Shown piece by piece: positions 1-12,800 of a stretch of 64,000 nucleotides of DNA. The DNA is from Euryodendron excelsum (lineage: Eukaryota > Streptophyta > Magnoliopsida > Ericales > Pentaphylacaceae), in assembly GCA_033060915.1 (NCBI GenBank), contig CM065377.1, positions 33,359,183 to 33,423,182 of the forward strand. The letters run 5' to 3'. Under the pieces are notes generated by a model. It was given only the letters and a program-made list of their open reading frames with translations, searched no databases and was not told the DNA's origin. The stretch's first letter is position 1, and each line of letters starts with the position of its first letter. Both the position numbers and the translations under genes were made by a program.

Positions 1-2125
1 TGCATTGTGGTTATCACATTCATACATTGCATTCAAAATTGCATTCAAAATTATTTTCAAGCTTACATTAAAGCTCTTTTTCAAAACTTGCATTCAAAAC
101 TTTTTCCTTTCAAACTTGTTTTAAAAATCACACTCCTATGATGATTGTAACTATTCCATGGTTAGAGTTGTTTTAGAAAAGTATTACATTCAATGTGACC
201 GTCAAGGTCCAAGTTTTGGGTTCAAACCCTAAATTGTTTTTATCAAAGCCACAATCTTAAGATGATTCTAGCCATTCCATGGCTAGGATTGTCTTAGGAA
301 AGGTGTTATATTCAATGTGATCATTATGGTTTATATTTAAAATCCAAGTTGTGGTCAAAATCACAACTCTAGAATGGTTCTAATCTTCCCATGTTGGAAT
401 CGTTTTAGAAAAGTGCGATATTCAAGAGATTTGTAAAAGTCCATATTCAAACCTCTTTCCAAACAGTTTTGCAAATCTACTTCATGAAAACTCTTTTCAA
501 ATATGTACTTTCTAAAAATTCTTTGTCTTGAAGTCCAAGTTAAGCCCTAGAATCCATGGTTAGGAAACCCAAATTTCTTTCTTGAAATCACGACTTTCTA
601 TTTTGTCTCAAATCATAGGTTTTCAAAATTATTTTCTACATTAAATCATACATTTCCAAAATCTCTTTTCCTACCAAATCATAGATCTCTAAATCCAAGA
701 TTTTTAAATCTCAACCTTCCCAATTCTATGTCAAATCAAATCTTTCAATTTTTGAAAACAAAATCAAATCATTTATTTTTAGAAATAAAGTCCAATATTC
801 AACTTTAGGAAATGGAAATCAAATCTTTCCTAATTCTAATCTTTCCTAATTTCAAACCTGTCTAAATTCCGACTTTCTAAATTTCAAACTTCCAAATCTT
901 TCCAAATTTTAATATTCCTAAGTTCAAATCTTTCTAAATTCAAACTTTCCAAATTCAAATCTTTTCAAAATCAACTCTTTCCTAAGACGAAAACTTTTCT
1001 AAAATGAAAACTTTCTTAAAACGGAACCTTTCCTAACTCAAAGCTTTCTTAAGTTCAAGTTTTTTCAAATTCTTCTAAATTAAATATTCTCAAATCAAGT
1101 CAAATCTTTACAAGTTTTTTCAAGTCAAGTGTTTCTAAATCAAATCAAATCCTTTCTTAATCTTTCCTAAATTTAACTTTCCTAATTTGGAACTTCCTTA
1201 ATTCAAAACTTTCCTAATTTGGAATCTTCCTAATTTGAAACTTTCTTAAAATTCAATTTTCTAAAATCAAACTTTCGTATTTCAAGTGCACGTTTCAACC
1301 CTCGGTTACCTAGGTCCTAAGATGTCTAAACCCTAGTTCAATCCTAATCTTAAAGTTAGGAAGCTGCAATTCTTTTTTAAAACTATTTTCTAAACCAAGA
1401 TGGTTTTAAAACTCCAACTCAAGCTAAGATAATTTCAAAATTGTATTCAAACTTTCTAAAAAAAGTCCAAGTTCTACTCCTCAATTTAATTTCAAATCAA
1501 AGTTAATTCCAAGTTTGATTTCAAATCAAAGTTCAATTTCCAATCTTCCAATCAAAGTTCCAAATCAAACATTTTCATGTCAAACTTTTCAAAGGCCTTA
1601 AAGTGTCTATTTTCAATTGGACCCCGAGTTCGAACTATGATGACTTAATTCCCAACAAAGGGATACGTAGGTAACCCTCATGAGTGCGATCACAATCTTT
1701 TTCAAATTTTTAATTCCCATAACCTCTTTCAAACATCAAATCATCTCTTCAAATTTATTTTCAAAATCAAATCATTTTCTTGCACTTGCATGTCATGCAT
1801 CACATCAAACTTCTTTCTAAAATTCTTTTAAGAGTGGATATAATTGGACAATGGATAATCGAAGATTCTAAATGAGTGAACTTAGGGTGATAAGACATGT
1901 AGGTACCGCAAACGTAGGATAGGTGATAGCCTAGTGCATCTTCCCTATACGGAAACCAACCTCCGAACCTAGAATCACTATTTGCGAGAGACCAAAAGCT
2001 CTTATCTAAATCAATTTCTAATTCAAACCTAGTCGCACTTGTCCTTCTAGGAGGATGAGTTCTAACGAGAGAGTACTGTGTTTTTTTCACTTGTTTTCTT
2101 GAGTGCAAAAAATTGGGGCGTGACA
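1..2125 (+). mobile_element. E1 5' LTR, downstream part (window starts inside it)
   Basis: This is the last 2.1 kb of a plus-strand subfamily B LTR. Its first bases match the 3' LTR of the same element from about 23049 on, and it ends ...GGGGCGTGACA directly before a primer binding site. The order of parts is the post-promoter region with GATTCTAGCC/TTTTAGGAAAG blocks (to about 430), a tract with almost no G made of TTTCCTAA-like words (about 500-1280), the conserved island around 1616-1700, and the U5 end (1780-2125). The stretch homologous to the internal PBS-like site of other copies is deleted near 2000. The small open frames here are by-products of composition, not genes. Confidence 0.85.
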
Positions 2126-2127
2126 GC

Positions 2128-2146
2128 TGGTGACTCTGCTAGGGAC
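2128..2146 (+). other. E1 primer binding site
   Basis: TGGTGACTCTGCTAGGGAC begins two bases after the LTR end CA at 2125. The same block in E2 is TGGCGACTCCATTAGGGAT. Ogre/Tat elements commonly use this type of PBS, reported as complementary to a tRNA-Arg 3' end. The position is seen directly; the tRNA identity comes from knowledge of the family. Confidence 0.8.
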
Positions 2147-3640
2147 TCTTAGAGGGTTAGGCCATTATCATATCTTTTCACCCTTCACTCATCTAGAATC
2201 TTTGATTAATTAGTCCAATTCTATCCACTTCAAATTCTTCAAAATCAAACTTTTCAAAGCTGTTATAAAAAACATGTCATCACTTGCGTTCAATTCATAT
2301 TCAATCATTCAATCTTGCATTAAGTTTGTCATTAAGGTACTGACTGTGTGCATGTTCTTTTATAGGCGGACCTTTGTTCACCTTTTATTTTATGTCATAC
2401 TAACTGCCATGTATGTCATGAATGAATAGGGTGAAATGGATAGGATGGATGGAAGTTGTTGGGCCCTTTCTTTCACTTTCCAAAATTTCACACACGCACT
2501 GCATACGCACTTTCATTTGCATCTTTGCATTATTACCTAATTATGACCCTTCTAGTTAGAAGGGGTGATGATACTTAGGTTGTGGGCGGATGCTATGTCA
2601 GTTTTTAGAATACGACCTCATGATGGTCCCCTCGCTTAGATCACCAACCGATAATGACACCACCTCAGGGAGTGGGCCTAGGTTTGAAGACCTAGGAACC
2701 GAGCCTTCTTAGGAAGCATTAGTAAACTCTCAACCTCATGCTCATGTAGAAACCATCCATAACTGAAACCTCTGCTGGATTTAAGACATACACATCAACT
2801 TCAAAACCATAGAAGAAAGGGCGACTGGTTTAATTTCCTTTATCCTTGTTGTATTCCTGCTGTTATAATGCTTGTTCATGCATACATATTTACTTTACAA
2901 TGGCATTATGTCTCTCTATACTTATGGCATACAAGTACATGCATTTAATACTGTATTTCAAGACAAAAGTTGTAAAGTAATTTAAGTCATTGCATCTTCA
3001 TGCATATGATTAACCCATAGAGAGTGGCGCCAAGCTCACTCTCCCTTGCATAAAACCTACCAAAATCCAAAGGATTCCCATGCCACCCTAAGAACTTATG
3101 GCATACATTTCAAGTCATTCCACAAAGAGGGGGCCCAATCCCTTTATGCTCACAGAGATAGGGATACTAAGGAGACAAGGGGCAACAAAAAAACAAGGTC
3201 TTTTAGTGACCTCCTCATCATTAAACTCAAAGAAGGCAAATTCGAAGACTCGAGAGTAGTTTAGGATTTCAAATGTAAAAGTAGATAGGTGAAAATCCTA
3301 AGGAAATTATTCTCCCTCCCCCTATTACCAAGTACTTCAATTGCATGTACTCAAGCTTGAACTCAATGAATATGTTACTACCTTTTCTTTATTTCCATGA
3401 ATGAATGTATGAATGATTCCAGAGACAAGTATGGTATTTGCATACAGGGGCAACCCCTATCTCTAAAAAGTGAGCCAAAAAAAAAAAAAAAAATCATGCT
3501 TAGTCTCCCCCTCAAAGTTGGGGCACCCCTAGAGCATGCATTGCATAAAAATTTTCAAATTAAGGCAGTAACTTCTCTTTTATTTATTATCTTCCTTTCT
3601 CTCCCCCATCTCCTAAGGCCAAGAACATGAACGGTTGAAG
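2147..3640 (+). mobile_element. E1 untranslated leader
   Basis: Non-coding leader after the PBS. It is homologous to the E2 leader at about 32940-34240, with shared blocks such as CTCAGAGGGTTAGGCCATT, ATAGAGAGTGGCGCC and CTATCTCTAAAAAGTGAGCC. Relative to E2, the stretch of about 2555-3085 lies in the opposite orientation. Short open frames (3046-3264, 3397-3630) have no recognisable domain and look like chance. Similarity to E2 fades at about 3620. Confidence 0.75.
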
Positions 3641-4125
3641 CAAGGACAAAAGGGGGTATTCTAAAAGCTACTTCTACTACTCACATATCTGCGGCTATTC
3701 TGTGCATGCATTGATATCCATTCTAAGATAAGAGTTCCAAGAAACTCGAGTCATTGCATTCTCATGCATTTAATCAATCGTAAAGAGAAAGGGACTATCC
3801 AATCTCATGTTAATCAAACCTACCTAAACTCCTAAGGATTCTTCAACCCTAAAGATTCATGGCATGCATAGAACCATGTCTCAAGAGAGGCCAAAATCTC
3901 TCTCCGTCCATGGAGGCAGGATTGCCCAAATATAGAATCATTAACTGGCCCATGCCAAAGAGGTATTGTATTGCATAATAAGGGCAAAATCCTATCTCTA
4001 AAATAGACTTAGTATTATGCCTAGATTCCCTAAAAAAAGGGACTTTCATAGGGCATGCATCGCAAAAATTTCTGACTCCATATGCTAATTGCACTATGTT
4101 TTTCTCTTTTTTTTTTTTCTAGGTC
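3641..4125 (+). repeat. Diverged tandem duplicate of the E1 leader
   Basis: The order of landmarks in 3000-3560 recurs in 3740-4075. These are a CATTGCATTCTCATGCAT-like start, TTAATCAA/TTAACCCA, a run of CCTACC...CTAAGGATTC, a CATGGCATGCAT-like block, CCTATCTCTAAAA, TTAGT...CCC and AGGGCATGCATCGCA. The second copy is shorter and strongly diverged, so the duplication is old. No coding potential was seen. Confidence 0.6.
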
Positions 4126-5522
4126 AAAGAGCACAACTGAACTCATGAAATCCCTCCTGCATCTGACCCCGTTAACAACTTATGTAAGGATGAACCCAAT
4201 TGTTGGAAGAGGCATGATCTACAAGGAAGAATAAAAAGGAGTGGACCATCCATCCACAAGGTGCTCTCTCTCTCTCAGCCATCACCTTGGCACCATGTTG
4301 CCACTCCACCCAATCCTCAAGCCTAGCCACCCCTGCACAATCAAATGAAATACACAACAATTGGAGTATGGAGGACGCCGTCATGATCCCAAAACGCTAT
4401 TAGGGGTTCTCGTCAAAAGGCCCACATGAAAAGGGATGTTTCTACAAAATTCGTCAATCTTCTTTCTATCTTTGTATTTCTTGCATGTTTTCTTTAAATA
4501 AACATTGCATGCCATGTAATCATGAGTTAAAATGAAAAAGAGGTAGTTTTTAGTTTATCGCCTTCATCTCATAATCTTGTGGATGATTATTGCTTTTAGG
4601 AATTCTTTCTCATTTTGTAATGACTCGACTTGAAGGATGGGATAGGATGGGCAACCCATTCAACATGGATTAAAACCTTCGAGAAATAAAGAGAGAGTAA
4701 GAGAGAGGAGGAAGACAGACTCAACAAAAAGGTGCAGAGCTTATTGAAGAGGCGACACTTGAGTGATATCCTAGCTAAGCGATGGGTAGTCGAGTCCTCA
4801 AAATGATGAGAAGACATTGTTTTATTCATCCAAAAAGAAATAAACATTACCCTTTTGCTCAGCCCACTAGAGCTGTAAGTGATTTCTATTCAGATATCTC
4901 TAAACCAAGAATCATTCCCCACACTGGGGTAAGCACAAAATAGTTTATTTGATAGAATGTATAGGGGTTTACTGGCAGAAACACATCATCTCTAGGAACA
5001 TTTTCTAAATTTTGTACAAAGGCTTTACGAACTAAGCAATTCAATTTAAAATGATGAGAGGCCCTCAATTTTGCTACCACACAAAAAAAAAATTCCTTTG
5101 CAAAGCCCACTTGAGCTGGTTACATGTCTCAACAAAATCGAACTGATGATCACCGCCCACACTGGGTTAAGATAAAAGCCATAAGTAGGAACTAATGAGT
5201 GATGATGAAAATGGTAATTTCCAAGAAGATATAGTGTCAAACGACATCTCTAGTTAAAAAAAAAAAAACGAAGGGGGGTGACGTGTTTGTGGTGGTCTTC
5301 AAAAGAAGATATAATCATCCAAAAATAGAAATGACAAAGTTGACATCTCTGAAAGTTGACTTAGGAACAAATTTCTTAATGAAAAATCCTAATAAGAAGG
5401 GAGAGAATGGTCTAGAAGAATAAAAAGAGTATAAAGGAAAGAAGAAAGTAAGGAATGGAAGTTAAATTTCCGAAGGTGATCATTGGTCTTTCAAAACCCC
5501 ACAAGTGATAATGTTTGAGTCT
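4126..5522 (+). mobile_element. E1 internal region, left half, non-coding
   Basis: This lies between the leader and the nested solo LTR. I recognise no gag or pol motif in any frame. Two blocks about 245 bp apart share a CCCACT(A/T)GAGCTG word followed by CCCACACTGGG (near 4863-4925 and 5105-5165), so a weak internal duplication is likely. The 3' end flanks the nested LTR and carries its target duplication (AGTCT, 5518-5522). The region reads like the spacer of a non-autonomous (LARD-like) element. Confidence 0.6.
5518..5522. repeat. Left target-site duplication of nested solo LTR
   Basis: AGTCT lies directly left of the LTR end TGTC at 5523. The right partner is AGCCT at 17093-17097, with one C/T difference. 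A 5-bp duplication is usual for Ty3/gypsy integration. Confidence 0.65.
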
Positions 5523-5673
5523 TGTCTCGCTCAGACTTTTCGCACTTGAGGAATACTCTCATAAGCGAAAAAAATACTGTACTTTCTCATTAGAACTCAC
5601 CCTCCTAGAAGAATGAGTGTTACTAGGTTTGAATTGAAAATAGATTTGAATAAAGGGCTTTTGAAAAAGATTT

Positions 5674-5683
5674 GGAGTCGCCA
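5674..5683 (-). other. PBS-like decamer inside U5
   Basis: TGGCGACTCC on the minus strand is identical to the first ten bases of the E2 primer binding site but lies about 150 bp inside the LTR end. Equivalent sites are at 24262-24271 (identical), 32767-32776, 46145-46154 and 52483-52492 (one or two changes). Confidence 0.55.
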
Positions 5684-6303
5684 CCTAACTTGATTAAGGT
5701 GAGTTAGGTCACCTAAAAACTAAGCATAATCCAAAAACTATACTTAGGGTTTTGGAAAACAATTTTGAAAATATCTCCTCAAGAGAAGGTTTTTAAAAAA
5801 ATAGGTTGCTTGGCCACCTTTCGAAAATATTTAGCCCCTTTTTGAAAAATAATTCCGTTTTTGGTCTTTGAAATCAGTGATCTAGGTTCGGAGGTTGGTT
5901 ACGTGAAGGGAAGACGCACTAAGCCATCACCCTACCCCGCCGTTTCTGTACCTACATGTCAATCTACCCTAGATTCACCTATGAGAGTCTTCAACTAACT
6001 ATTGTCCAATCCTATCCACTTTAGAAAATAATGTTTAAAAAAACATGGTGCATGATATGCAAGTGCAATAGAAGAGAATTTACTTGGAAATAAATTTGAA
6101 AAGAAAATTTTGATTTGATTTTAGAAGAGAGATTCGAAAGGATAGATTTGAAATTGGAAAGTTTTAGAATTTGAAAATTCAGATTTGAAAATAGATTTTT
6201 GGAATTGGAAATTGGAAATAGAACATAGAATTGGAAACTTGAAGAAGATTGTTGAATTTGGAGATTGGAAAGGTTTTGTAGAATTAGAAATTTGAAAAAT
6301 GTG

Positions 6304-6395
6304 GAGACCGCACCCATAAGGGTTGCCTACGTATCCTTTTGGAGGAATCAGGTCAGTCGTAGTTCGGACAAGAGTCCGATTGAAAATAGAATGTT
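6304..6395 (-). other. Conserved U5 island with hairpin TCGGAC-TCTT-GTCCGA
   Basis: This is a short conserved block inside otherwise degenerate A/T-rich sequence. On the minus strand it contains a perfect 6-bp stem with TCTT loop, then a CTACGACTGACCTGATTCC word, then ATACGTAGGCAACC and GTGCGGTC. It recurs at 24898-24985 (minus), 45540-45615, 51808-51875 and, truncated, 56318-56343. A variant form without this stem is at 1616-1692 and 32238-32312. Confidence 0.6.
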
Positions 6396-6399
6396 TGAT

Positions 6400-7330
6400 T
6401 TGAAAAAGGAGTTAAATTGGAATTTGGATTTGACTTGAACTTAGAATAGAATATTGAAGATTGGAATTTAGAATTTTGAAATTGAAAAGGTTGAATTTTG
6501 ATTTGGAAATATAGAACTTGGAAGAAAGATGAAGGTTTAGTAAACCTAAACTTAGGAAAAATAGAATTTTAGGAAAGGACTTGAGATTAAGAAAGATTGA
6601 ATTTGAATGTTGGATTTGGAAAGATCTTGGAAGATTTGGAAACTTGAAATTTAGGAAAGGTTCAGATTAGGTAAGTTTCGAATTAGGAAAGTGTCATTTT
6701 AGGAAAGTTTTGGAATTAGGAAAGCTTTCGACTTAGGAAAGTTTTGGATTAAGAAAGTTTTGAATTTAGAAAGTTTTTGAAATAAGAAAGGTTTTCAAAT
6801 TAAGAAAGTTCCCGAATTAGGAAAGTTTTGAAATAGAAAAGTTTTGAAAATTGGAATGTTTAGAAAACAAGGAAGTTTTGAAAATAGGAAAGTTTTGAGT
6901 TTTAGAAAGTTTTGAAATTTGGAAGGATTTGAAATTTAGAAAGTTTAGAATTTAGAAAGATTTAAGTTTAGAAAGATTTGACTTAAGAAAGTTTTGAATT
7001 TAGAAAGCTTAGAATTTTAGAAAGATTTGAAATTTAAAAAGTTTAAGATTTAGAAAGTTTTAGAGTTTTAGAAAATCTTGAGATTAGGAAAGGTTTGAAT
7101 TTAGGAAAGAGTTGAAAACTTGGATTTGAAAAGTTAAGATTTGAAAATGGGTAGAATTAGGAAATGGTTGAATTAGGAAAGATGCGGAAGTTAAGTTTTA
7201 AAATTTAGGAAAGATTTTAATGTTCAAGTTTTGAAAACTTAAGATTTAGGAAAGTAGAAGATTAGGAAGGAGTTGAATTAGGAAAGATTTAGATTAGGAA
7301 GGGTTAAGATTCCTATTTCCTAAAACAAGG
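6400..7330 (-). repeat. G-poor low-complexity tract of TTTCCTAA words
   Basis: On the minus strand this is built of short words such as CTTTCCTAATTC, AAAACTTTC and TTCTAAATTC, with very few G. Every LTR here has the equivalent tract: about 500-1280, 23700-24049, 25260-25900 (minus), 31395-31860, 44640-45240, 50880-51700, 55500-55960 and 63590-64000. No gene was seen. Confidence 0.6.
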
Positions 7331-8811
7331 GATTGGATTTTGTTTCTAAAAGTGAAGATTTGATTTTGTTTCCAAAAACAGGGGATAGGATCTAGTTTCC
7401 TAAACGGGAGATTGGATTTGGTTTCCTAAAGGGAAGATTTAATTTGACAAGAATTTGGAAAGGGAGGTTTTAGAAACCCTAGATTTGGAAAGCTATAATT
7501 TTGACGTAGAAAATAGGTTTTGAAAATATGTAAAGTTTTGATGTGAAAAGGAAGATTTTGGAAACCTAGGTTTTAAGGCAAGTTTGAAAACCATATTTTT
7601 GGAAAGAGAATTAGGGTTTCCTAATGGTGGGTTCTAGGGCTTGACTTGGGCACTAAGGAAAGAGTTTTTGAAAAGTGCGTTTTTGGAAACGAAGATTTTA
7701 GAAGGAAAATCCTAGAGGGGAGTTTCTAGAAGGGAGATTTTGAAAAGAGAGTTTTTGGAAAGATTTTTGGAGAGAGTTTTTCTAAGAAAGAGACCTAGGG
7801 AATGCTTTTGGAAAGTGAACTTTGAAGAGAGCGTTTTGGAGAGGAGTTGGAAAAGGAAATTTTGAAAAGAGTTTTTAGAAAACAATTTTGGGAAGAGGAG
7901 CTTTTGGAAAGCATGTTGGAAAAGAGATTTTTAAGAGGAGGGATTTGAAAAGAGAATTTTTTGAAGGTATAAAAACATCTCACTTTCCTAAAGCGATTAT
8001 AACCATAAGAGGGCTAGAACAACTTTAAGAAAGTGGTTTTGAAAAACAATAAGATTTAAAAATATGGACCATAAAAGCCACTTTTAATGTAACACTTTCC
8101 TAAAACAACCCTAGCCATGGAAAGGCTAGAATCACCCTAGGATTATGATTTTGAAGTCAAGTTTTTGAAATGAGATTTTGATGCGATTTTGAAAACAAGT
8201 TTGAAAACGATTTTGAAAATAATTTTTGAAAGATGCAAGATCATGATATGCACAATGCAATTTTGAGGTTGTGAACATACAAGGTTAAGGCTTCATCACA
8301 TAATCAAGGGGGCCGAACCCATGTGGTCTCCGATTAGCCTAAAGGAAAGCCTCCGACACGGTGACCCTCCGATAGTCTATTCCTACACATGGATTGGGAG
8401 TCCACTTGTTTCAAGCATGCAAAGAAAGGGGGGGAAAGAGATGGGGGATTAAAATAGAGAAAACCCAAGTGGGTTAGGAGAGAGAAGAGAGAGGGGGGAA
8501 GTGTGGAAATTTAAAGAGAAAGCCTACCGTATGTCTTCTTTATTTTGCAAGCCTTGCTTGTCTTCAGTCTTCGGTCTTCGTCTTCAATCTTCAAGAGTTG
8601 TCTTCAAACTTCAAATTGTAGCTCTTCAAGTCTTCAAAGGAGGTTTGGAGGCTAATGTATAAGTGTATAGGAGGCTAGGGTTTAGTGTATGGTGGTTAGG
8701 GTTTGGAAAACCTAAAAAGCTAGGGTTTAGAGAGTCCACGAGCTCTGTATATCGAAATATATGATTCTTAGACTGAGTTTATGGACCCCTTTCACATTAG
8801 AAGAGGCTCTG

Positions 8812-8819
8812 TATTTATA
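8812..8819 (-). promoter_or_regulatory. LTR TATA box
   Basis: TATAAATA on the minus strand, followed by ACAGAGCC and a GTGAAAG-type word as in the other LTR copies. A GCGCC-box region lies upstream (8850-8935). This is the expected start region of the R segment. Confidence 0.7.
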
Positions 8820-9897
8820 GAGGTTAGACAACACTGGCGCTTGTTGCAGTGGCGCCAAGCCAAACTTTACACTGGCACTATTAGGAGTGGCGCTGGGCCA
8901 TTTTTTGTCTTGGCGACACTACTAGTGGAGCCAGCCATTTAGGAAATGTTTAAGGTCGGCCAGCAACATATCTTTGACTAGATTTGGGTGCTTGTACTAG
9001 TGACTACCATGCAATTTTCAGCCTGACTTCACTAGGAGTGACTCCGGAAAATCCAGGAATGATTTAAGGGACCGGGATTGGCCCGAAAGGCCGAAAAAGA
9101 GCAGGAACACTTAGAATAATGTCACGGAGGTATTTGACTCGAAAAATGAGGACAAGATATGTCGGAAGGGTTGACCGGGCTTTTAAGGGCAAAACGATCA
9201 ATCGGGTAGGAAAGCTGCCAGGACGAACTCGGACTGTCTTGGAGGAAGACTCGAGATTTGGAAACATTATTTAGAATGTTCCCAAAGGTTTTCAATTTGA
9301 TACCCAGAGCTGGTGTGATCGGAAAAGGAGACCGGCCCACTAGGGGTAAAACGGTCATTTTGTACCGGGTTTGCCGGAACTGACTCGGAATGATCTGAAA
9401 AGGTAAAGGGAGGTTGAGAACACTACAAAAATCAGACTCAGAAGGTTACCGGTTTGATATCCAGAGCCGATGTGGTCGGAAATGGAGACCGGCCCCCCTA
9501 GGGGCAAAACGGTCATTTCTCACCGAGTTTGCCGGAACTGACTCGGAATGATCCGGAAACGTAGAGGAAGGTTGAGAATCCTATAAGAAGTAATCTCAAA
9601 AGGTTACCGGTTCGATACCCAAAGCCGGTGTGGTTCCCGGGGCGTTCGGATGCCTTGGGGCAGAATGGTCATCTTAACCGGAAAGTCTCGGAAAAGGCCC
9701 AAGGGGCAGTTTGGTCATTTTTTCCCGAAGTGGGCTAGCAAGCACCGATGTTAACCTGGGATTTAAGTCTTTCTGCCACTCTGACGGCGGTCGTCATGAC
9801 ACAAGGGTTTGTTGGCAATTCCCTATGCCGACCTGTTTACGAGTATTTCCGCTACTCGGACGGTTGTGATGTTCGCGAGTATTTTCGCTACTCAGAC

Positions 9898-12800
9898 CGT
9901 CTCGAGGAATAAATTGTCTCGAGAGAGCGATTGGAAAGGGGTCTTATCGTCTCTGAAAAAACGTGCCTGATTTGGAATCGTCTCGAGGAATAAACTGTCT
10001 CGAGAGAGGGATTGGAAAGGGGTCTTATCGTCCTCGAAAAGACGTGCCTGATTTGGAACTGTCTCGAGGAATAAACTGTCTCAAGAGAGGGATTAGAAAG
10101 GGGTCTTATTGTCTTAGAAAGGCGTGCCTGATTTGGAACCGTCTAGAGGAATAAGCTGTCTCGAGAGAGGGAATGAAAAGGGGACTTACCGTCTTCGAAA
10201 CGACGTGCCTAATTCGGAACCGTCTGGGGGAATAAACTGTCTCGAGAGAGGTATTGGAAAGGGGTCTTATCGTCTCCGAAAAGACGTGCCTGATTTGGAA
10301 CTGTCTCGAGGAATAAACTATCTCGAGAGAGGGATGGTAAAGGGGTCTTATCGTCTCCGCAAAGACGTGCCTGATTTGGAACAATCTTGAGGAATAAACT
10401 GTCTCGAGAGAGGGATTGGAAAGGGGTCTTATCGTCTTCGGAAAGACGTGCCAGATTTGGAACCGTCTCGAGAAATAAACAGTCTTGAGAGAGGGATTGG
10501 AAAGGGGACTTACCTTCTTCAAAAAGACGTGCCTGATTTTGGACCGTCTCGAGAAATAAACTGTCTCGAGAGAGGGATTGGAAAGGGGTCTTATCGTCTC
10601 AGAAAAGACGTGCCTGATTTGGAACCGTCTCGAGGAATAAACCATCTCAAGAGAGGGATGGTAAAGGGGTCTTATCGTCTCCGAAAAGACGTGCCTGATT
10701 TGGAACTGTCTTGAAGAATAAACTGTCTCGAGAGAGGGATTGGAAAGGGGTCTTATTGTCTTCGGAAAGACGTGCCTGATTTGGAACCGTCTCAAGAAAT
10801 AAACAGTCTCGAGAGAGGGATTGGAAAGGGGACTTACAATCTTCAAAAAGACGTGCCTGATTTTGGACCGTCTCGAGGAATAAACTGTCTCGAGAGAGGG
10901 ATTGGAAAGGGGTCTTATCGTCTCAGAAAAGACGTGCCTGATTTGGAACCGTCACGAGGAATAAACTATCTCGAGAGAGGGATGGTAAAGGGGTCTTATC
11001 GTCTCCGAAAAGACGTGCCTGATTTGGAACCGTCTTGAGGAATAAACTATCTCGAGAGAGGGATTGGAAAGGGGTCTTATCGTCTTCGGAAAGATGTGCC
11101 TGATTTGGAACCGTCTCGAGAAATAAACAGTCTCGAGAGAGGGATTGGAAAGGGGACTTACCATCTTCAAAAAGACGTGCCTGATTTGGGACCGTCTCGA
11201 GGAATAAACTGTCTTGAGAGAGGGATTGGAAAGGGGTCTTATCGTCTCAGAAAAGACGTGCTAGATTTGGAACTGTCTCGAGGAATAAACTGTCTCGAGA
11301 GAGGGATTGGAAAGGGGTCTTATCATCTTCGGAAAGACGTGCCTGATTTGGAACCGTCTTGAGAAATAAACAGTCTCGAGAGAGGGATTGGAAAGGGGTC
11401 TTATCATCTTCGGAAAGACGTGCCTGATTTGGAACCGTCTCGAGAAATAAACAGTCTCGAGAGAGGGATTGGAAAGGGGACTTACCGTATTCGAAAAGAC
11501 GTGGCTGATTTGGAACCATCTTGAGAAATAAATAGTCTCGGGAGAAGGATTGTAAAGGGGACTTACCGTATTCGAAAAGACGTGCCTGATTTGGATACTT
11601 CTCGAGGAATAAACTGTCCCGAGAGAGGGATTGGAAAGGGGTTTTATCGTCATCGGAAAGACGTGCCTAATTTGGAACCGTCTCGAGGAAGAAACTGTCT
11701 CGAGAGAGGGATTGGAAAGGGGTCTTATCGTCTCAGAAAAGACGTGCCTGATTTGGAACCGTCTCGAGGAATAAACTATCTCGAGAGAGGGATGGTAAAG
11801 GGGTCTTATCGTCTCTGAAAAGACGTGCCTGATTTGGAACCGTCTTGAGGAATAAACTATCTCGAGAGAGGGATTGGAAAGGGGTCTTATCGTCTTCGGA
11901 AAGACGTGCCTGATTTGGAACCGTCTCGAGAAATAAACAGTCTCGAGAGAGGGATTGGAAAGGGGACTTACCATCTTCAAAAAGACGTGCCTGATTTGGG
12001 ACCGTCTCGAGGAATAAACTGTCTTGAGAGAGGGATTGGAAAGGGGTCTTATCGTCTCAGAAAAGACGTGCTAGATTTGGAACTGTCTAGAGGAATAAAC
12101 TATCTCGAGAGAGGGATGGTAAAGAGTCTTATCATCTCCGAAAAAAAGTGCCTGATTTGGAACCGTCTTGAGGAATAAACTGTCTCGAGAGAGGGATTGG
12201 AAAGGGGTCTTATCATCTTCGGAAAGACGTGCCTGATTTGGAACCGTCTCGAGAAATAAACAGTCTCGAGAGAGGGATTGGAAAGGGGACTTACCGTATT
12301 CGAAAAGACGTGCCTGATTTGGAACCGTCTTGAGAAATAAACAGTCTCGAGAGAAGGATTGTAAAGGGGACTTACCGTATTCGAAAAGACGTGCCTGATT
12401 TGGATACTTCTCGAGGAATAAACTGTCTCGAGAGAGGGATTGGAAAGGGGTTTTATCGTCATCGGAAAGACGTGCCTAATTTGGAACCGTCTCGAGGAAT
12501 AAACTGTCTCGAGAGAGGGATTGGAAAGGGGACTTACCAACTTCGAAAAGACGAGCCAGATTTGGGACTGTCTCGAGGAATAAACTGTCTCGAGAGAGGG
12601 ATTGGAAAGGGGTCTTATCATCTCCGAAAAGACGTGCCTGATTTGGAACCATCTCGAGGAATAAACTGTTTCGAGAGAGGGATTGGAAAGGGGTCTTATC
12701 GTCTCTAAAAAGACATGCCTAATTTGGAACCGTCTCGAGGAATAAATTGTCTCGAGAGAGGGATTGGAAAGGGGTCTTATCGTCTTCGGAAGATGTGCCT

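Noticed and set aside
1800..2108. Minus-strand open frame of 102 codons
   Set aside because: It lies in the U5 end of an LTR, antisense, and the homologous place in other LTRs is not open. No domain.
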